NCBI RefSeq assembly: GCF_000768315.1
Contig: NZ_AQQX01000002.1
Location: 124,001 to 188,000 of the forward strand
DNA: 64,000 bases
Source of the DNA: Pseudooceanicola atlanticus
GTDB lineage: Bacteria; Pseudomonadota; Alphaproteobacteria; Rhodobacterales; Rhodobacteraceae
Direction: 5' to 3'
Shown here: piece after piece, positions 52,353-61,720 of the stretch
Layout: the number at the start of each line of letters is the position of its first letter
Numbering within the stretch: the stretch's first letter is position 1
Program-made: the position numbers and the translations under genes
Notes under the pieces: generated by a model
What the model saw: the letters and a program-made list of their open reading frames with translations, nothing else
Told to the model about the DNA's origin: nothing
The model's database searches: none

Positions 52353-53768
52353 TCAGCCCTTCAGCACCGCGCCGGGGTTCAGGATCCCGTGCGGGTCGAA
52401 GGCTGCCTTGATCGCCCGCATCATCTCCAGCTTCACCGGATCGCCATAGCGTTCCAGGTCGCCGGTCTTCAGCCGCCCGATCCCGTGTTCGGCGCTGACC
52501 GATCCCTCCATCTCGTGGACCAGGTCATGCACCGCGCGCTTCACCTCGCCGGTATGGCTGCGCCATTCGGCCAGGTCGCCGCCCTGGGGCGGAAAGACGT
52601 TGTAATGCAGGTTGCCGTCGCCCAGATGCCCGAAGCAGTTGATGCGGAACGGCCCCATCCCCATCACCATCTGCGACGCCCGGTCGATGAAGGCCGGCAG
52701 GTTCGACAGTGGCAGCGAAATGTCATGGCTCGACACCGACCCGATCAGCCGGTTCGCCTCGGGGATCTGCTCGCGCACCTCCCAGAACTGCTCCGCCTGG
52801 GTCTCGTTCTGGGCCAGCACCGCATCGGCGACCAGCTCCCGCTCCCAGGCCTCCTCGATGATGCTCTCCATCGCCGCCTGCGGCTCCAGCCCGGCGGGCA
52901 GGCCCAGCTCGATCAGCACCATCCATTCCGGCGCCGGGTCGAAGGGGCGGCGCAGCTGCGGCAGCTTCTCCTCCAGGAAGGCCAGCGACTGCCCCGAGAT
53001 CAGTTCGAAGGCCGACACGCCCTCGCCCACCCGGTCGCGCGCCAGCGACAGCAGCGCCAGCCCCGCCGCCGGGTCCGGCACCGCCGCATACGCCACCGCC
53101 GTGCCGACGGGCCGCGGCGACAGTTTCAGCGCCGCCGCCGTGATCACGCCCAGCGTACCTTCGGAGCCGATCATCAGGTTGCGCAGATCGTAGCCGGTAT
53201 TGTCCTTGCGCAGACGGCTCAACCCGTTCAGCACCCGACCATCGGCCAGCACGACCTCCAGCCCCAGGCACAGGTCGCGCGCATTGCCATAGCGCAGCAC
53301 GTTCACCCCGCCCGCATTGGTCGCCAGGTTGCCCCCGATCCGGGCCGACCCCTTGGCGGCCAGCGACAGCGGGAACAGCCGGTCGACCTTTTCGGCCGCG
53401 GCATGGATATCCGACAGGATCGCGCCGGCCTCGGCGACCATCACGTTCTCCACCGGGTCGGCGGTCCGGATCGCGGTCATCCGCTCCAGAGACAGCAGCA
53501 GCGGCGCGGGCCCGTCGGGCATGATCTGCCCGCCCACCAGCCCGGTGCCGCCGCCATAGGGCACGACCGGCACCCGCGCCTCATGCGCGGCCTTCATCAC
53601 CGCCGACACGGCGGCCACATCGGCCGGCGCGACGACCAGCCCGGCATGGCCGGACCAGGTGCCACGCGGCTCGTCCAGGTAATGGGGGGACACCTCGCGA
53701 AACGCCTTGGGGTCAAGGACATCGCGCAGGCGATCGGCAAAGGCGGGGTCGGCGGAATTCAGGGTCAT
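52353..53768 (-). CDS. FAD-linked D-2-hydroxyacid dehydrogenase (D-lactate type)
   Basis: 471-residue flavoenzyme, with a PCMH-type FAD domain (VPYGGGTGLVGG, RIGGNLATNAGGVNVLRYG, MIGSEGTLGVIT) and a C-terminal domain with the metal-binding FGHLGDGNLHYNVFP and SAEHGIG. This matches cytochrome-linked D-lactate or D-2-hydroxyglutarate dehydrogenases. An L-lactate dehydrogenase is encoded 2.3 kb downstream. Confidence 0.9.
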   Translation of the reverse strand: MTLNSADPAFADRLRDVLDPKAFREVSPHYLDEPRGTWSGHAGLVVAPADVAAVSAVMKAAHEARVPVVPYGGGTGLVGGQIMPDGPAPLLLSLERMTAIRTADPVENVMVAEAGAILSDIHAAAEKVDRLFPLSLAAKGSARIGGNLATNAGGVNVLRYGNARDLCLGLEVVLADGRVLNGLSRLRKDNTGYDLRNLMIGSEGTLGVITAAALKLSPRPVGTAVAYAAVPDPAAGLALLSLARDRVGEGVSAFELISGQSLAFLEEKLPQLRRPFDPAPEWMVLIELGLPAGLEPQAAMESIIEEAWERELVADAVLAQNETQAEQFWEVREQIPEANRLIGSVSSHDISLPLSNLPAFIDRASQMVMGMGPFRINCFGHLGDGNLHYNVFPPQGGDLAEWRSHTGEVKRAVHDLVHEMEGSVSAEHGIGRLKTGDLERYGDPVKLEMMRAIKAAFDPHGILNPGAVLKG

Positions 53769-53823
53769 GGCCCTTGCATACAGCCTCGCCCCGCCGCCGC
53801 ACAGACCGAAAAAACGGCGTTCC

Positions 53824-54693
53824 CTATTCCATTTCGTCGCGCAGGTATTCCGGCTGCAACACGATGATCGTCGGCCGCTCCGGCAGATCGCGCAACGACA
53901 CGGTCAGGCTGCTCTCCTGGCGCAGGTCGATGTCGAACTCCTCCTCCACGCCGTCCAGGAACCAGCCCAGCGACGCGCCGGAAAACCAGTGCATCGGCAG
54001 CACGATCGAGGATTTCAGCCGCTGCACCACCCGCACCATGCTGGCCGTGTCCAGCGTCATGCCGCCATCCACCGGCACCATCACCACGTCCAGCCGCCCG
54101 ATCGCCGCATATTGGTCGTCATTGGGCTCGTGATGCAGATGTCCCAGATGGCCGACGCACAGCCCCTCCACCTCGAAGATGAAGATCGAATTGCCGTTCT
54201 CCTCGACCCCGCCCATCGACCGGATATCGGTCGAGACGTTGCGGATCAGCATCTCGCCAAGGTCCAGGTGATGATCCGCCGCCTCGCCGAAGGTCTCCGA
54301 CCAGCCGCGCAGCACATGCGGAATCGCCGGGTCCGGCGCCGTGGTGTAATGCGAGGAATGGGCGTGGTTCATCGTCACCACGTCGGGGATGAAATCCACG
54401 TTGCCCAGGTAGCCCGGGTAATCGGTGACCGCCGACAGCCCGCCCCGCGTCTGGATCAGGTAGGCCGAATGGGCCACATACGAAATCCGCACCGAATATT
54501 CCGGCACCGGATCGCGGAAAGACGCCTTGTGCAGGTATTCGATCCCCGGCGCCGCATCGGCAATCGCGATGCAATGGCTCATTCGGGGATTGGCACGGGG
54601 GGTCGTATCGGGACTGGAACTGGCCTGGCCCAGGGCCGGCCCCGCGATGCCGCATACCAGGCTCACCAGGACAGAGGACAAGATCGCACGCAT
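53824..54693 (-). CDS. Exported metallo-beta-lactamase-fold hydrolase (UlaG-like)
   Basis: 289-residue protein with a signal peptide (MRAILSSVLVSLVCGIAGPA, cleavage near LGQA). Metal motifs are TMNHAHSSHYTT and GHLGHLHHEPN. The pattern resembles L-ascorbate-6-phosphate lactonase-type (UlaG) members, but HSSH replaces the usual HxHxDH, so activity is uncertain. The periplasmic location is inferred from the leader. Confidence 0.75.
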   Translation of the reverse strand: MRAILSSVLVSLVCGIAGPALGQASSSPDTTPRANPRMSHCIAIADAAPGIEYLHKASFRDPVPEYSVRISYVAHSAYLIQTRGGLSAVTDYPGYLGNVDFIPDVVTMNHAHSSHYTTAPDPAIPHVLRGWSETFGEAADHHLDLGEMLIRNVSTDIRSMGGVEENGNSIFIFEVEGLCVGHLGHLHHEPNDDQYAAIGRLDVVMVPVDGGMTLDTASMVRVVQRLKSSIVLPMHWFSGASLGWFLDGVEEEFDIDLRQESSLTVSLRDLPERPTIIVLQPEYLRDEME

Positions 54694-55011
54694 GAAACAC
54701 CTCCTGCCCGAACGCTAGCATGCCCACCTGCCGCGCCCGGTCACAAAACCGTGCCTCACCGCCCTCGGGCCCGGCAAACCCGGCTTTGCCACCCTTTTCA
54801 GCGCCCCCTCGTTCATCTTGCGAGAAATACTCCGGGATTCTCAAGGGCAGCGCCCTTGAGGGCCCTTGCGGCCCGAGCAAGATGAAATCGCGTGCGCCGC
54901 AGGCGCGCCGGGGTGCAACGCGCGGTTTTCATTGACCCCGCCCCCGCTTTTGGGCAAGTCGGGACGACCCGGCCACCAATGCCGTCACGACCCAGGGAGA
55001 GGGACCGCCAG
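54694..55011. other. 318-base spacer before trpA with a repeat element
   Basis: No gene is supported. It contains the 75-base inverted-repeat element at 54812-54886 (listed separately) and the likely trpA promoter and ribosome site (GGGAGAGGGACCGCC before the ATG). Confidence 0.5.
54812..54886 (-). repeat. Dispersed hairpin element, copy 2, with terminal inverted repeats
   Basis: TTCATCTTGC (54812-54821) and GCAAGATGAA (54877-54886) are perfect 10-base inverted ends. Inside are AAATACTCCGGG and the nine-pair hairpin CTCAAGGGC-AGC-GCCCTTGAG (54840-54860). In reverse orientation it reads hairpin, CCCGGAGTATTT, then GCAAGATGAA, matching copy 1 at 45741. No transposase is nearby. Confidence 0.62.
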
Positions 55012-55803
55012 ATGACCCGCATCGATGCCACGTTCGACCGTCTGCGTTCGGAAGGAAAGAAGGCCTTCGTCGCCTATGTCATGGCCGGTGACCCGGACGA
55101 GGCAACCTCCCTCGACATCGTCCGCGCCCTGCCCGGCGCCGGGGTCGACATCATCGAACTGGGCCTGCCCTTCACCGATCCCATGGCCGACGGCCCGACC
55201 ATCCAGGTCGCCGGCCAGCGCGCGCTCGAGGCGGGCATGACCCTGCAGAAGACCCTCGACCTCGCCACCGCCTTCCGGAAAGAGGACGACACGACCCCGA
55301 TCGTGCTCATGGGCTATTACAACCCGATCTACAGCCGCGGCGTCGACACGTTCCTCGCCGATGCCAAGGCCGCCGGGATCGACGGCCTGATCGTGGTCGA
55401 CCTGCCGCCCGAGGAAGATGACGAGCTTTGCATTCCCGCCCAGAAAGCCGGTCTGAACTTCATCCGCCTCGCCACGCCCACCACCGATGACAAGCGCCTG
55501 CCCAAGGTGCTCGAGAACACGTCGGGCTTCGTCTATTACGTCTCGGTCACCGGCATCACCGGCGCCGCCGCCGCCCAGGCCGACACCGTCGGCCCCGAGG
55601 TCGCCCGCATCAAGGCCAAGACCAACCTGCCCGTCATCGTCGGCTTCGGCATCCGCACCCCGGAAGTCGCCGAAAGCATCGCCGGCGTGGCCGATGGCTG
55701 CGTCGTCGGCTCCGCCATCGTCGGAGAGATCGCCAAGGGCCATTCCACCGACGAGGTCGCCGCCTACGTCAAGACCCTCGCCGACGGCGCCCACCGCGCC
55801 TGA
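55012..55803 (+). CDS. trpA: Tryptophan synthase alpha chain
   Basis: 263-residue alpha subunit that releases indole from indole-3-glycerol phosphate. Catalytic residues are visible in [17 protein letters not shown] (Glu and Asp). Phosphate-binding glycine loops are in [11 protein letters not shown] and [10 protein letters not shown]. No trpB is in the window next to it; solitary trpA is frequent in Rhodobacteraceae. Start ATG at 55012 with GGAGAGGG upstream. Confidence 0.96.
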   Translation: MTRIDATFDRLRSEGKKAFVAYVMAGDPDEATSLDIVRALPGAGVDIIELGLPFTDPMADGPTIQVAGQRALEAGMTLQKTLDLATAFRKEDDTTPIVLMGYYNPIYSRGVDTFLADAKAAGIDGLIVVDLPPEEDDELCIPAQKAGLNFIRLATPTTDDKRLPKVLENTSGFVYYVSVTGITGAAAAQADTVGPEVARIKAKTNLPVIVGFGIRTPEVAESIAGVADGCVVGSAIVGEIAKGHSTDEVAAYVKTLADGAHRA

Positions 55804-56098
55804 CCCGCACGGGTCCGAAGGCTGACACGATATCCAACGGGGCTCGCACAAAGCCCGTGCGGCGTCCTTGCCGCCTCGGCCAACGGGATGAGATCGCCCG
55901 ACCTACCAAAGACAGGCCCGGCCGCATTCGGCGCGGCCCCGCGTTTCAGCCGGGCGCGACCGAAGCCACAAGGCCCAGAAAACAGCCAAACCGGCCCGGG
56001 CCCCTCCAACACCTCCCTCCCCCTGCGACACCCACACCACCTTGCCGTGCCGCACCCCCATTGCTAAACCGCATCAACTCACCGGGAGGGAAGCCAAA

Positions 56099-57265
56099 AT
56101 GCCCGTCATCACCTGCATCGACGACCTGAAACGTCTGCACAAACGGCGCACGCCCAAGATGTTCTACGATTACTGCGAAAGCGGGTCCTGGACGGAACAG
56201 ACCTTCCGCGAGAACACCTCCGATTTCGAGGATATCCGCCTGCGCCAGCGCGTCGCCGTCAACATGGAGGGCCGCACGCTCGCCACGAAGATGATCGGCC
56301 AGGATGTCTCCATGCCCGTGGCGCTCGCCCCCGTGGGCCTCACCGGCATGCAGCGCGCCGACGGCGAGATCAAGGCGGCGAAGGCGGCCGAGAAATTCGG
56401 CGTCCCCTTCACGCTGTCGACCATGTCCATCTGCTCGATCGAGGACGTGGCCGAACACACGACTAAACCCTTCTGGTTCCAGCTCTACACGATGAAGGAC
56501 CAGGATTACCTGAAACGCCTGATCCAGCGCGCCAAGGATGCCAAATGCTCGGCCCTCGTGATCACGCTAGACCTGCAGATCCTCGGCCAGCGCCACAAGG
56601 ACCTCAAGAACGGCCTGTCCGCCCCGCCGAAACTGACCCCCGCCGTCATCGCCGACCTGATGACCAAGTGGACCTGGGGCCTCGAGATGCTTCAGACCAA
56701 TCGGCGCCAGTTCGGCAATATCGTCGGCCATGTGAAGGGGGTGAAGGACACCTCCCGCCTCGGCGAATGGACGGCCCAGCAATTCGACCCGGCGCTCGAC
56801 TGGTCCAAGATCGAACAGATCAAGGAAATGTGGGGCGGCCCGGTGATCCTTAAGGGCATTCTCGATGCCGAGGACGCGGTGATGGCCAAGAAGGTCGGCT
56901 GCGACGCCATCGTCGTGTCGAACCATGGCGGCCGCCAGCAGGACGGCGCGCTCAGCTCGATCAGGGCGCTGGACCCGATCCTGCAGGCCGTCGGCGGCGA
57001 CCTCGAAGTGCATCTCGATAGCGGCATCCGCTCGGGCCAGGACGTGCTCAAGGCGATCGCCATGGGCGCCACGGGCACCTATATCGGCCGTGCCTTCATC
57101 CATGGCCTCGGCGCCCAGGGCGAGGCCGGCGTGACCGCCGCGCTCGAGGTCATCCGCAAGGAAATGGACATCTCCATGGCCTTCACGGGCAAGCGCGACA
57201 TCAAGGATGTCGACCGCTCCTGCATCCTGGTCCCCGAGGGCTTCTCCGGCCGCTGGCAGGACTGA
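56099..57265 (+). CDS. lldD: L-lactate dehydrogenase (FMN, cytochrome type)
   Basis: 388-residue FMN-dependent alpha-hydroxyacid dehydrogenase. The barrel carries SMPVALAPVGLTGM, FTLSTMSICSIEDVA, the catalytic histidine in VSNHGGRQQDGA and the FMN phosphate site VLKAIAMGATGTYIGRAFIHG. It oxidises L-lactate to pyruvate and passes electrons to the respiratory chain. The ATG at 56099 has GGGAGG upstream. A D-2-hydroxyacid dehydrogenase lies nearby. Confidence 0.93.
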   Translation: MPVITCIDDLKRLHKRRTPKMFYDYCESGSWTEQTFRENTSDFEDIRLRQRVAVNMEGRTLATKMIGQDVSMPVALAPVGLTGMQRADGEIKAAKAAEKFGVPFTLSTMSICSIEDVAEHTTKPFWFQLYTMKDQDYLKRLIQRAKDAKCSALVITLDLQILGQRHKDLKNGLSAPPKLTPAVIADLMTKWTWGLEMLQTNRRQFGNIVGHVKGVKDTSRLGEWTAQQFDPALDWSKIEQIKEMWGGPVILKGILDAEDAVMAKKVGCDAIVVSNHGGRQQDGALSSIRALDPILQAVGGDLEVHLDSGIRSGQDVLKAIAMGATGTYIGRAFIHGLGAQGEAGVTAALEVIRKEMDISMAFTGKRDIKDVDRSCILVPEGFSGRWQD

Positions 57266-57411
57266 CCCGCCCCGACCACACTGGCACCCCCGGGCCGATC
57301 CCCGGGGGCCGCATCGGCGCCTTTGCGCCAGCGTCACGGATCCATCGAAAGCCTGTTACAATCCGGCCCTAGCAACACGCCCGAGATGACCCTCCGGAAA
57401 AGGCCAGGACC

Positions 57412-59283
57412 ATGACCAAGCAAGACACCTCCGATCTCTCCTGGGACGCGTTCGACGAACTCCGCGACCCGCGCCCCGACACCAATGCCTTCGACGCCGT
57501 GGTCGAGGCCGCGATCTCGCGCCGGGGCTTCCTGGGCGGCGCACTGGCCTTCGGCTCGGGCGCCGTGGTCTTCGGCTCCGGCCTCGCGTCGTCGGCCCGC
57601 GCGCAGGCCGCCGGCTTCGGCTTCCAGCCCATCGGCATCGCCACGGATCACGAGATCCACGTGCCCGAAGGCTATGCCTGGAAACCGCTGGTCCGCTGGG
57701 GCGATCCGCTCTTTTCCGACGCACAGGGCGCCTATTCCTCGGAAACCGGCGTGCCGGTCGCCATGTCCGACCGCGTCTTCGGCGAAAACACTGACGGGAT
57801 GGAGCTGTTCGAGGTCGACGGAAAACAGCTGATCGCGGTCAATTCCGAATACGTGAACCCCAGGATCAACCTGCCCGCCGCCTCCGAAGGCACGCCGCGC
57901 GATGCCGACGAGGTCACGCTGCTCAAGAACATGCAGGGCGTCACCGTGATGGAAATCGCCGATCAGGGCGACGGCTATGGCGTCGTGATCGACAGCCCCT
58001 ACAACCGCCGCATCACCCATGAAACCCAGATGATTATGGACGGCCCCGCCGCTGGCTCGGACCTGGTGAAAACCAATGCCGACCCCGACGGCATGTCCCC
58101 CAAGGGCACGATGAACAATTGCGGCTCGGGCAAGACGCTCTGGGGCACCTATCTGACCTGCGAGGAAAACTTCAACGGCTACTTCGGCACCACCGCCGAG
58201 AAGGCGCCGACCGAAGGCGAGGTCCGCTACGGCATCGGCGGCCAGTCCCGCTATGCCTACGAAATCTACGACGCGCGCTACGACCTGTCCAAGGAACCGA
58301 ACGAACCGCACCGTCACGGCTGGATCACCGAAATCGACCCCGCCGATCCCGAAAGCACCCCGGTCAAGCACACCGCCCTCGGCCGATTCAAGCACGAGAA
58401 CGCGGAAATGGTACAGGCCGCCGATGGCCGCATCATCGTCTACATGGGCGATGATGAACGGGGCGAGTTCATGTATCGCTACGTCTCCAACGGCACGTAC
58501 GAGGCGGGCGGTGCCACCGATGGCCTGCTCTCCGACGGCACGCTCTATGTCGCGCGGTTCAACGACGACATGACCGGCGAATGGCTGGCCCTGACGCCCG
58601 ACACCACCGGCATGAGCGTCGAGGAAATCCTCGTCTTCTCGCGCATCGCCGCGTCCAAGGTCGGCGCCACCACGATGGACCGCCCGGAATGGATCGCCGC
58701 CAACCCGCTGAAGGTCGAGGCCTATTGCGCCCTGACCAACAACAAGAACCGCGGCGTGAAGCCCAATGCCGGCGGCGACGACACCGCCGTCAACGGCCCC
58801 AACCCGCGCGAGACCAACAATTTCGGCCAGATCGTGCGCTGGCGTCCCGAGGGCGAGGATCACGGTGCCGATACCTTCGCCTGGGATCTCTACGTGATGG
58901 CCGGCAACCCGACCGTCTACGACAATGAATATGCCGGGTCGGACAACATCACCGAGGGCAACATGTTCAACTCCCCCGATGGCATGGCCTTCGACACCAA
59001 GGGGATGCTCTGGATCCAGACCGACGGCGATGACGACAACGAAGGTGAGTTCGCCGGCATGGGCAACAACCAGATGCTTGTCGGCAATACCGAAACCGGC
59101 GAAATCGCCCGCTTCCTCACCGCGCCCAACGGCGCGGAGGTGACGGGCCTGTGCTGGTCCGCGGACCTAAAGACCGCCTTTGTCGGCATTCAGCATCCCG
59201 GTGGCGCCTGGCCCGATGGCAACGGCAAGCCGCGCTCTTCGGTCATCGCCGTCTGGCGCGAGGACGGCGCCGAAATCGGCTGA
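57412..59283 (+). CDS. PhoX-family phosphatase (DUF839)
   Basis: 623-residue twin-arginine-exported protein of the PhoX family of calcium- and iron-dependent alkaline phosphatases. The leader SRRGFLGGALAFGSGAVVFG is an unusually long-preceded Tat signal, about 40 residues in. Family segments include GTMNNCGSGKTLWGTYLTCEEN and RFKHENAEMV, DDERGEFMYRYVS and FNSPDGMAFDTKGMLWIQTD. It should release phosphate from organic esters in the periplasm. No Pho-box was identified. Confidence 0.87.
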   Translation: MTKQDTSDLSWDAFDELRDPRPDTNAFDAVVEAAISRRGFLGGALAFGSGAVVFGSGLASSARAQAAGFGFQPIGIATDHEIHVPEGYAWKPLVRWGDPLFSDAQGAYSSETGVPVAMSDRVFGENTDGMELFEVDGKQLIAVNSEYVNPRINLPAASEGTPRDADEVTLLKNMQGVTVMEIADQGDGYGVVIDSPYNRRITHETQMIMDGPAAGSDLVKTNADPDGMSPKGTMNNCGSGKTLWGTYLTCEENFNGYFGTTAEKAPTEGEVRYGIGGQSRYAYEIYDARYDLSKEPNEPHRHGWITEIDPADPESTPVKHTALGRFKHENAEMVQAADGRIIVYMGDDERGEFMYRYVSNGTYEAGGATDGLLSDGTLYVARFNDDMTGEWLALTPDTTGMSVEEILVFSRIAASKVGATTMDRPEWIAANPLKVEAYCALTNNKNRGVKPNAGGDDTAVNGPNPRETNNFGQIVRWRPEGEDHGADTFAWDLYVMAGNPTVYDNEYAGSDNITEGNMFNSPDGMAFDTKGMLWIQTDGDDDNEGEFAGMGNNQMLVGNTETGEIARFLTAPNGAEVTGLCWSADLKTAFVGIQHPGGAWPDGNGKPRSSVIAVWREDGAEIG

Positions 59284-59303
59284 ACCGACCCCGGATCGAC
59301 AGC

Positions 59304-59335
59304 GACGGGCGGGCCACTTGGTCCGCCCGTTTGCG
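59304..59335 (+). terminator. Terminator-like hairpin after PhoX gene
   Basis: ACGGGCGGGCC and GGTCCGCCCGT pair over about 11 bases (one G-T pair) with a 4-base loop, then TTTGCG. It starts 21 bases after the stop. The T-run is short. Confidence 0.65.
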
Positions 59336-59568
59336 TTCCGGTCAACAGAACCGGACCCGGTCCCTGCGCCGATTAACCACATCACCGGCGATCAATTGTG
59401 CAGAGAATCGCAATTCTGCCCCGATAAATCCCCAGGAACTGGCGATTTCCCGCCAAAAGCCGCCAAACTCCCGTCCAAATTGCTTGTCAGAACACGGTTA
59501 ATGACGAACATGTCATGAAAAGCCGCACAACCGGCACCTGCAGACAGAACTTTCGAGGGACAAACAGC

Positions 59569-60117
59569 GTGACAAACGCGAAACCGATCTTACGCGGCCT
59601 GGTTCTCATGACCGGCCTCCTCCTTGCCGCCGCCTGTGGCCGCAACGACCGCTTTGAAACCCCCGCCAGCCTTGGCCAGCTCGACCCCGCCCGGATGTCC
59701 TTCGCGATCTCCGAGGTGATGTCGCTTCAGGCCAATGGTCAGCGCGTCTGGTGCGTGCCCTTCGCGCGCAATGCCTCCGGCATCCAGATCCGCGGCGACG
59801 CCCATACCTGGTGGGCCGCTGCCGAAGGCGAATACCGCCGCGGCACGAAGCCCTCCGTCGGGGCGGTGATGGTCTTCTCCAAATCCTCCAGCCTGACCCG
59901 TGGCCATGTCGCCGTGGTGTCGCGCGTCGTGTCCAAGCGCGAGGTCCTGATCGACCACGCGAACTGGTCCCGCAACCAGATCTCCCGCTCCATGTCCGTG
60001 ATCGACGTGTCCAAGCGCGGCGACTGGTCGGCCGTCCGGGTCGAAAGCATCCCCGGCGCCTATGGATCGACCTACCCGGTTTCGGGCTTCATCTACCCCA
60101 ACGCCTACGACACCTGA
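59569..60117 (+). CDS. CHAP-domain lipoprotein (putative amidase)
   Basis: Small exported protein of 182 residues. From the GTG at 59569 (GAGGG 9 bases before) it has a short lipoprotein signal ending in the lipobox LAAAC, so it is likely outer-membrane anchored. The CHAP domain has the cysteine in RVWCVPFAR and the histidine in LTRGHVAVVSR, the Cys-His pair of CHAP amidases that act on peptidoglycan. An upstream ATG at 59515 gives a longer, less signal-like leader and remains possible. Confidence 0.8.
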   Translation: MTNAKPILRGLVLMTGLLLAAACGRNDRFETPASLGQLDPARMSFAISEVMSLQANGQRVWCVPFARNASGIQIRGDAHTWWAAAEGEYRRGTKPSVGAVMVFSKSSSLTRGHVAVVSRVVSKREVLIDHANWSRNQISRSMSVIDVSKRGDWSAVRVESIPGAYGSTYPVSGFIYPNAYDT

Positions 60118-60138
60118 CATCGCAGGCATCCGCGTTTC

Positions 60139-60170
60139 ACGGCCGCTCCGGTTCCCCGGGGCGGCCGTTT
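60139..60170 (+). terminator. Terminator-like hairpin after CHAP gene
   Basis: ACGGCCGC (60139-60146) pairs with GCGGCCGT (60161-60168), 14-base loop, followed by TTT then CG. A weak T-run leaves moderate confidence. Confidence 0.55.
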
Positions 60171-60221
60171 CGCGTTGCACGGCGCGCGGGGCGTTAACCC
60201 GGCCCCGGCACCGCCTGCGCA

Positions 60222-60260
60222 CCGACGTGATACCGACGTCATACCGACGCGATACCGACC
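60222..60260. repeat. Tandem 11-base repeat, 3.5 copies
   Basis: CCGACGTGATA, CCGACGTCATA, CCGACGCGATA and a partial CCGACC run head to tail. The 11-base period is close to one DNA helical turn, so all copies face the same side. It could hold a regulator array or arise from slippage. Confidence 0.75.
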
Positions 60261-60417
60261 CCGCCAAAACGCTGCTACACAGGCATTAACCGGGGTCTCG
60301 CCGCCGATTCGCCCCATCCGGAGCGCCGCGACGCAACGCCCGCTGCCTCGCGGGCCCGGCAACGGCTCTTTTTCGCTTCCCATAAATCCAGAATCCGTGT
60401 AAGCGCGCAGCTTCACA

Positions 60418-60446
60418 GCGGACATACAGCCTTGGAGGATGTCCGC
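60418..60446 (+). promoter_or_regulatory. Leader hairpin of the L25 gene
   Basis: GCGGACAT (60418-60425) and ATGTCCGC (60439-60446) pair perfectly; the 13-base loop ends in GGAGG. It lies 22 bases before the rplY ATG. As L25 binds 5S rRNA, a leader-binding feedback is possible but unproven. Confidence 0.45.
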
Positions 60447-60467
60447 ACCCACTTAGGAGAATTCAAA

Positions 60468-61124
60468 ATGGCTGGAGAAATTCCTGATCTCGTAGCCCAG
60501 GAACGTGCGGGGACGGGCAAGGGCGCCGCTCGCGCAGCGCGCCGCGCTGGCATGGTTCCGGGTGTTGTTTACGGTGGCGACGCGGACCCGATCGCTATCC
60601 AGATCCCGTTCAACGATCTGCTCAAGAAGCTGAAAGCAGGCCGTTTCCTGGCGACTCTGTGGAACCTCAAGGTTGAGGGCCACGACGATGTCCGCGTGAT
60701 CTGCCGCGGCGTTCAGCGCGATGTGGTCAAGGACCTTCCGACCCACCTCGACCTGATGCGCCTGCGCCGCACCAGCCGTGTGAACCTGCACATCCCCGTC
60801 GAGTTCCTCAACGAGGAAGAAGCCCCCGGCATCAAGAAGGGCGGCATGCTCACCGTGATCCGTGCGGACGTCGAACTGAACGTCGTGGCCGGCGATATCC
60901 CCGAAAAGATCGTTGTCGATCTGGCCGGCCTGGAAATCGGCGACACCATCACGATCAGCTCCGTCGACCTGCCCGCAGGTGCCAAGCCGACCATCGACCG
61001 TGACTTCGTCATCGCGAACATCGCCGCCCCGGCCACCCTCGGCAGCGGCGACGACGAAGAGGATGAAGGCGAAGAGGTTGCTGCAGACGAGGTCGAAGCG
61101 ACCGAAGTCGACCAGTCCGAATAA
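60468..61124 (+). CDS. rplY: 50S ribosomal protein L25/general stress protein Ctc
   Basis: 218-residue CTC-type L25, which binds 5S rRNA in the large subunit. The N-terminal L25 domain has the [21 protein letters not shown] region and the C-terminal TL5-like domain follows to about 190. The last 25 residues are strongly acidic ([15 protein letters not shown]), typical of alphaproteobacterial L25. The ATG at 60468 has AGGAGA 8 bases before it. pth follows two genes downstream, a common pairing. Confidence 0.95.
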   Translation: MAGEIPDLVAQERAGTGKGAARAARRAGMVPGVVYGGDADPIAIQIPFNDLLKKLKAGRFLATLWNLKVEGHDDVRVICRGVQRDVVKDLPTHLDLMRLRRTSRVNLHIPVEFLNEEEAPGIKKGGMLTVIRADVELNVVAGDIPEKIVVDLAGLEIGDTITISSVDLPAGAKPTIDRDFVIANIAAPATLGSGDDEEDEGEEVAADEVEATEVDQSE

Positions 61125-61148
61125 GCCCTGCTTTCAAGGCTTTGATGA

Positions 61149-61177
61149 ACGGCCCTGCCATTTGGCGGGGCCGTTTT
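61149..61177 (+). terminator. Rho-independent terminator after rplY
   Basis: ACGGCCCTGCC (61149-61159), loop ATTT, GGCGGGGCCGT (61164-61174), then TTT. Eleven pairs including one G-T; it begins 24 bases after the stop. Confidence 0.85.
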
Positions 61178-61259
61178 GCATTTGCGCCTCCGCCCCTCCG
61201 CCGCCATTGCCGCAGCGCCGCATCCGTGCCAATCTGGCGGCACAGCCAGGAGGTCCCCC

Positions 61260-61709
61260 ATGGGTAAGGTTCACGTCGTCAGCGAATATGCCTGCACCCC
61301 CGATCAGCTTTGGGCGGTGACCAAGGACCTCGATGCCCTGCGCAAGATGAATGCCCGCATGGTCCGGATGGAGGGCCTGCCCTCCGGTGACATGTACGCT
61401 GGTCAGGACATCCAGATCACCACCTCGCTCTTCGGTCGGACCAAGCCGCAGGTCTACCGCATCGTCGTCACCGAACTGAGCGACGAAACCCGCGAATTCC
61501 GTTCCACGGAACACGGTAATGGCGTGAAAAGCTGGAAACACCACGGCCGCGTCGAACGCGCGCCCAAGGGGTCCCGCCTCGTCGACGATATCGAAATCGA
61601 TGCCGGTTGGATGACCCCCCTGGTGGTCGCCTGGGCCAACATACTCTACAAGGCGCGGCACAAGCCCCGCCTGCAAATCCTGCGCGACCGCGGGGCCCTG
61701 ACGGAATAA
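61260..61709 (+). CDS. SRPBCC-family protein
   Basis: 149-residue protein with a START/Bet-v1-like (SRPBCC) fold, recognised from the opening [21 protein letters not shown] and the late [15 protein letters not shown]. Such proteins bind hydrophobic ligands or act as cyclases; no specific ligand is suggested. The ATG at 61260 has AGGAGG upstream. pth follows after 11 bases. Confidence 0.78.
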   Translation: MGKVHVVSEYACTPDQLWAVTKDLDALRKMNARMVRMEGLPSGDMYAGQDIQITTSLFGRTKPQVYRIVVTELSDETREFRSTEHGNGVKSWKHHGRVERAPKGSRLVDDIEIDAGWMTPLVVAWANILYKARHKPRLQILRDRGALTE

Positions 61710-61720
61710 GGACGAACCGA

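Larger units (their letters stand above)
60118..60467. other. 350-base spacer before rplY with terminator, tandem repeat and leader
   Basis: No gene is supported. In order it holds a terminator-like hairpin (60139-60170), a tandem 11-base repeat (60222-60260), and the leader hairpin of the L25 gene (60418-60446), each listed separately. Confidence 0.55.

Noticed and set aside
60222-60260. Possible CRISPR array
   Set aside because: Units are 11 bases and head to tail without spacers, and no cas gene is present.
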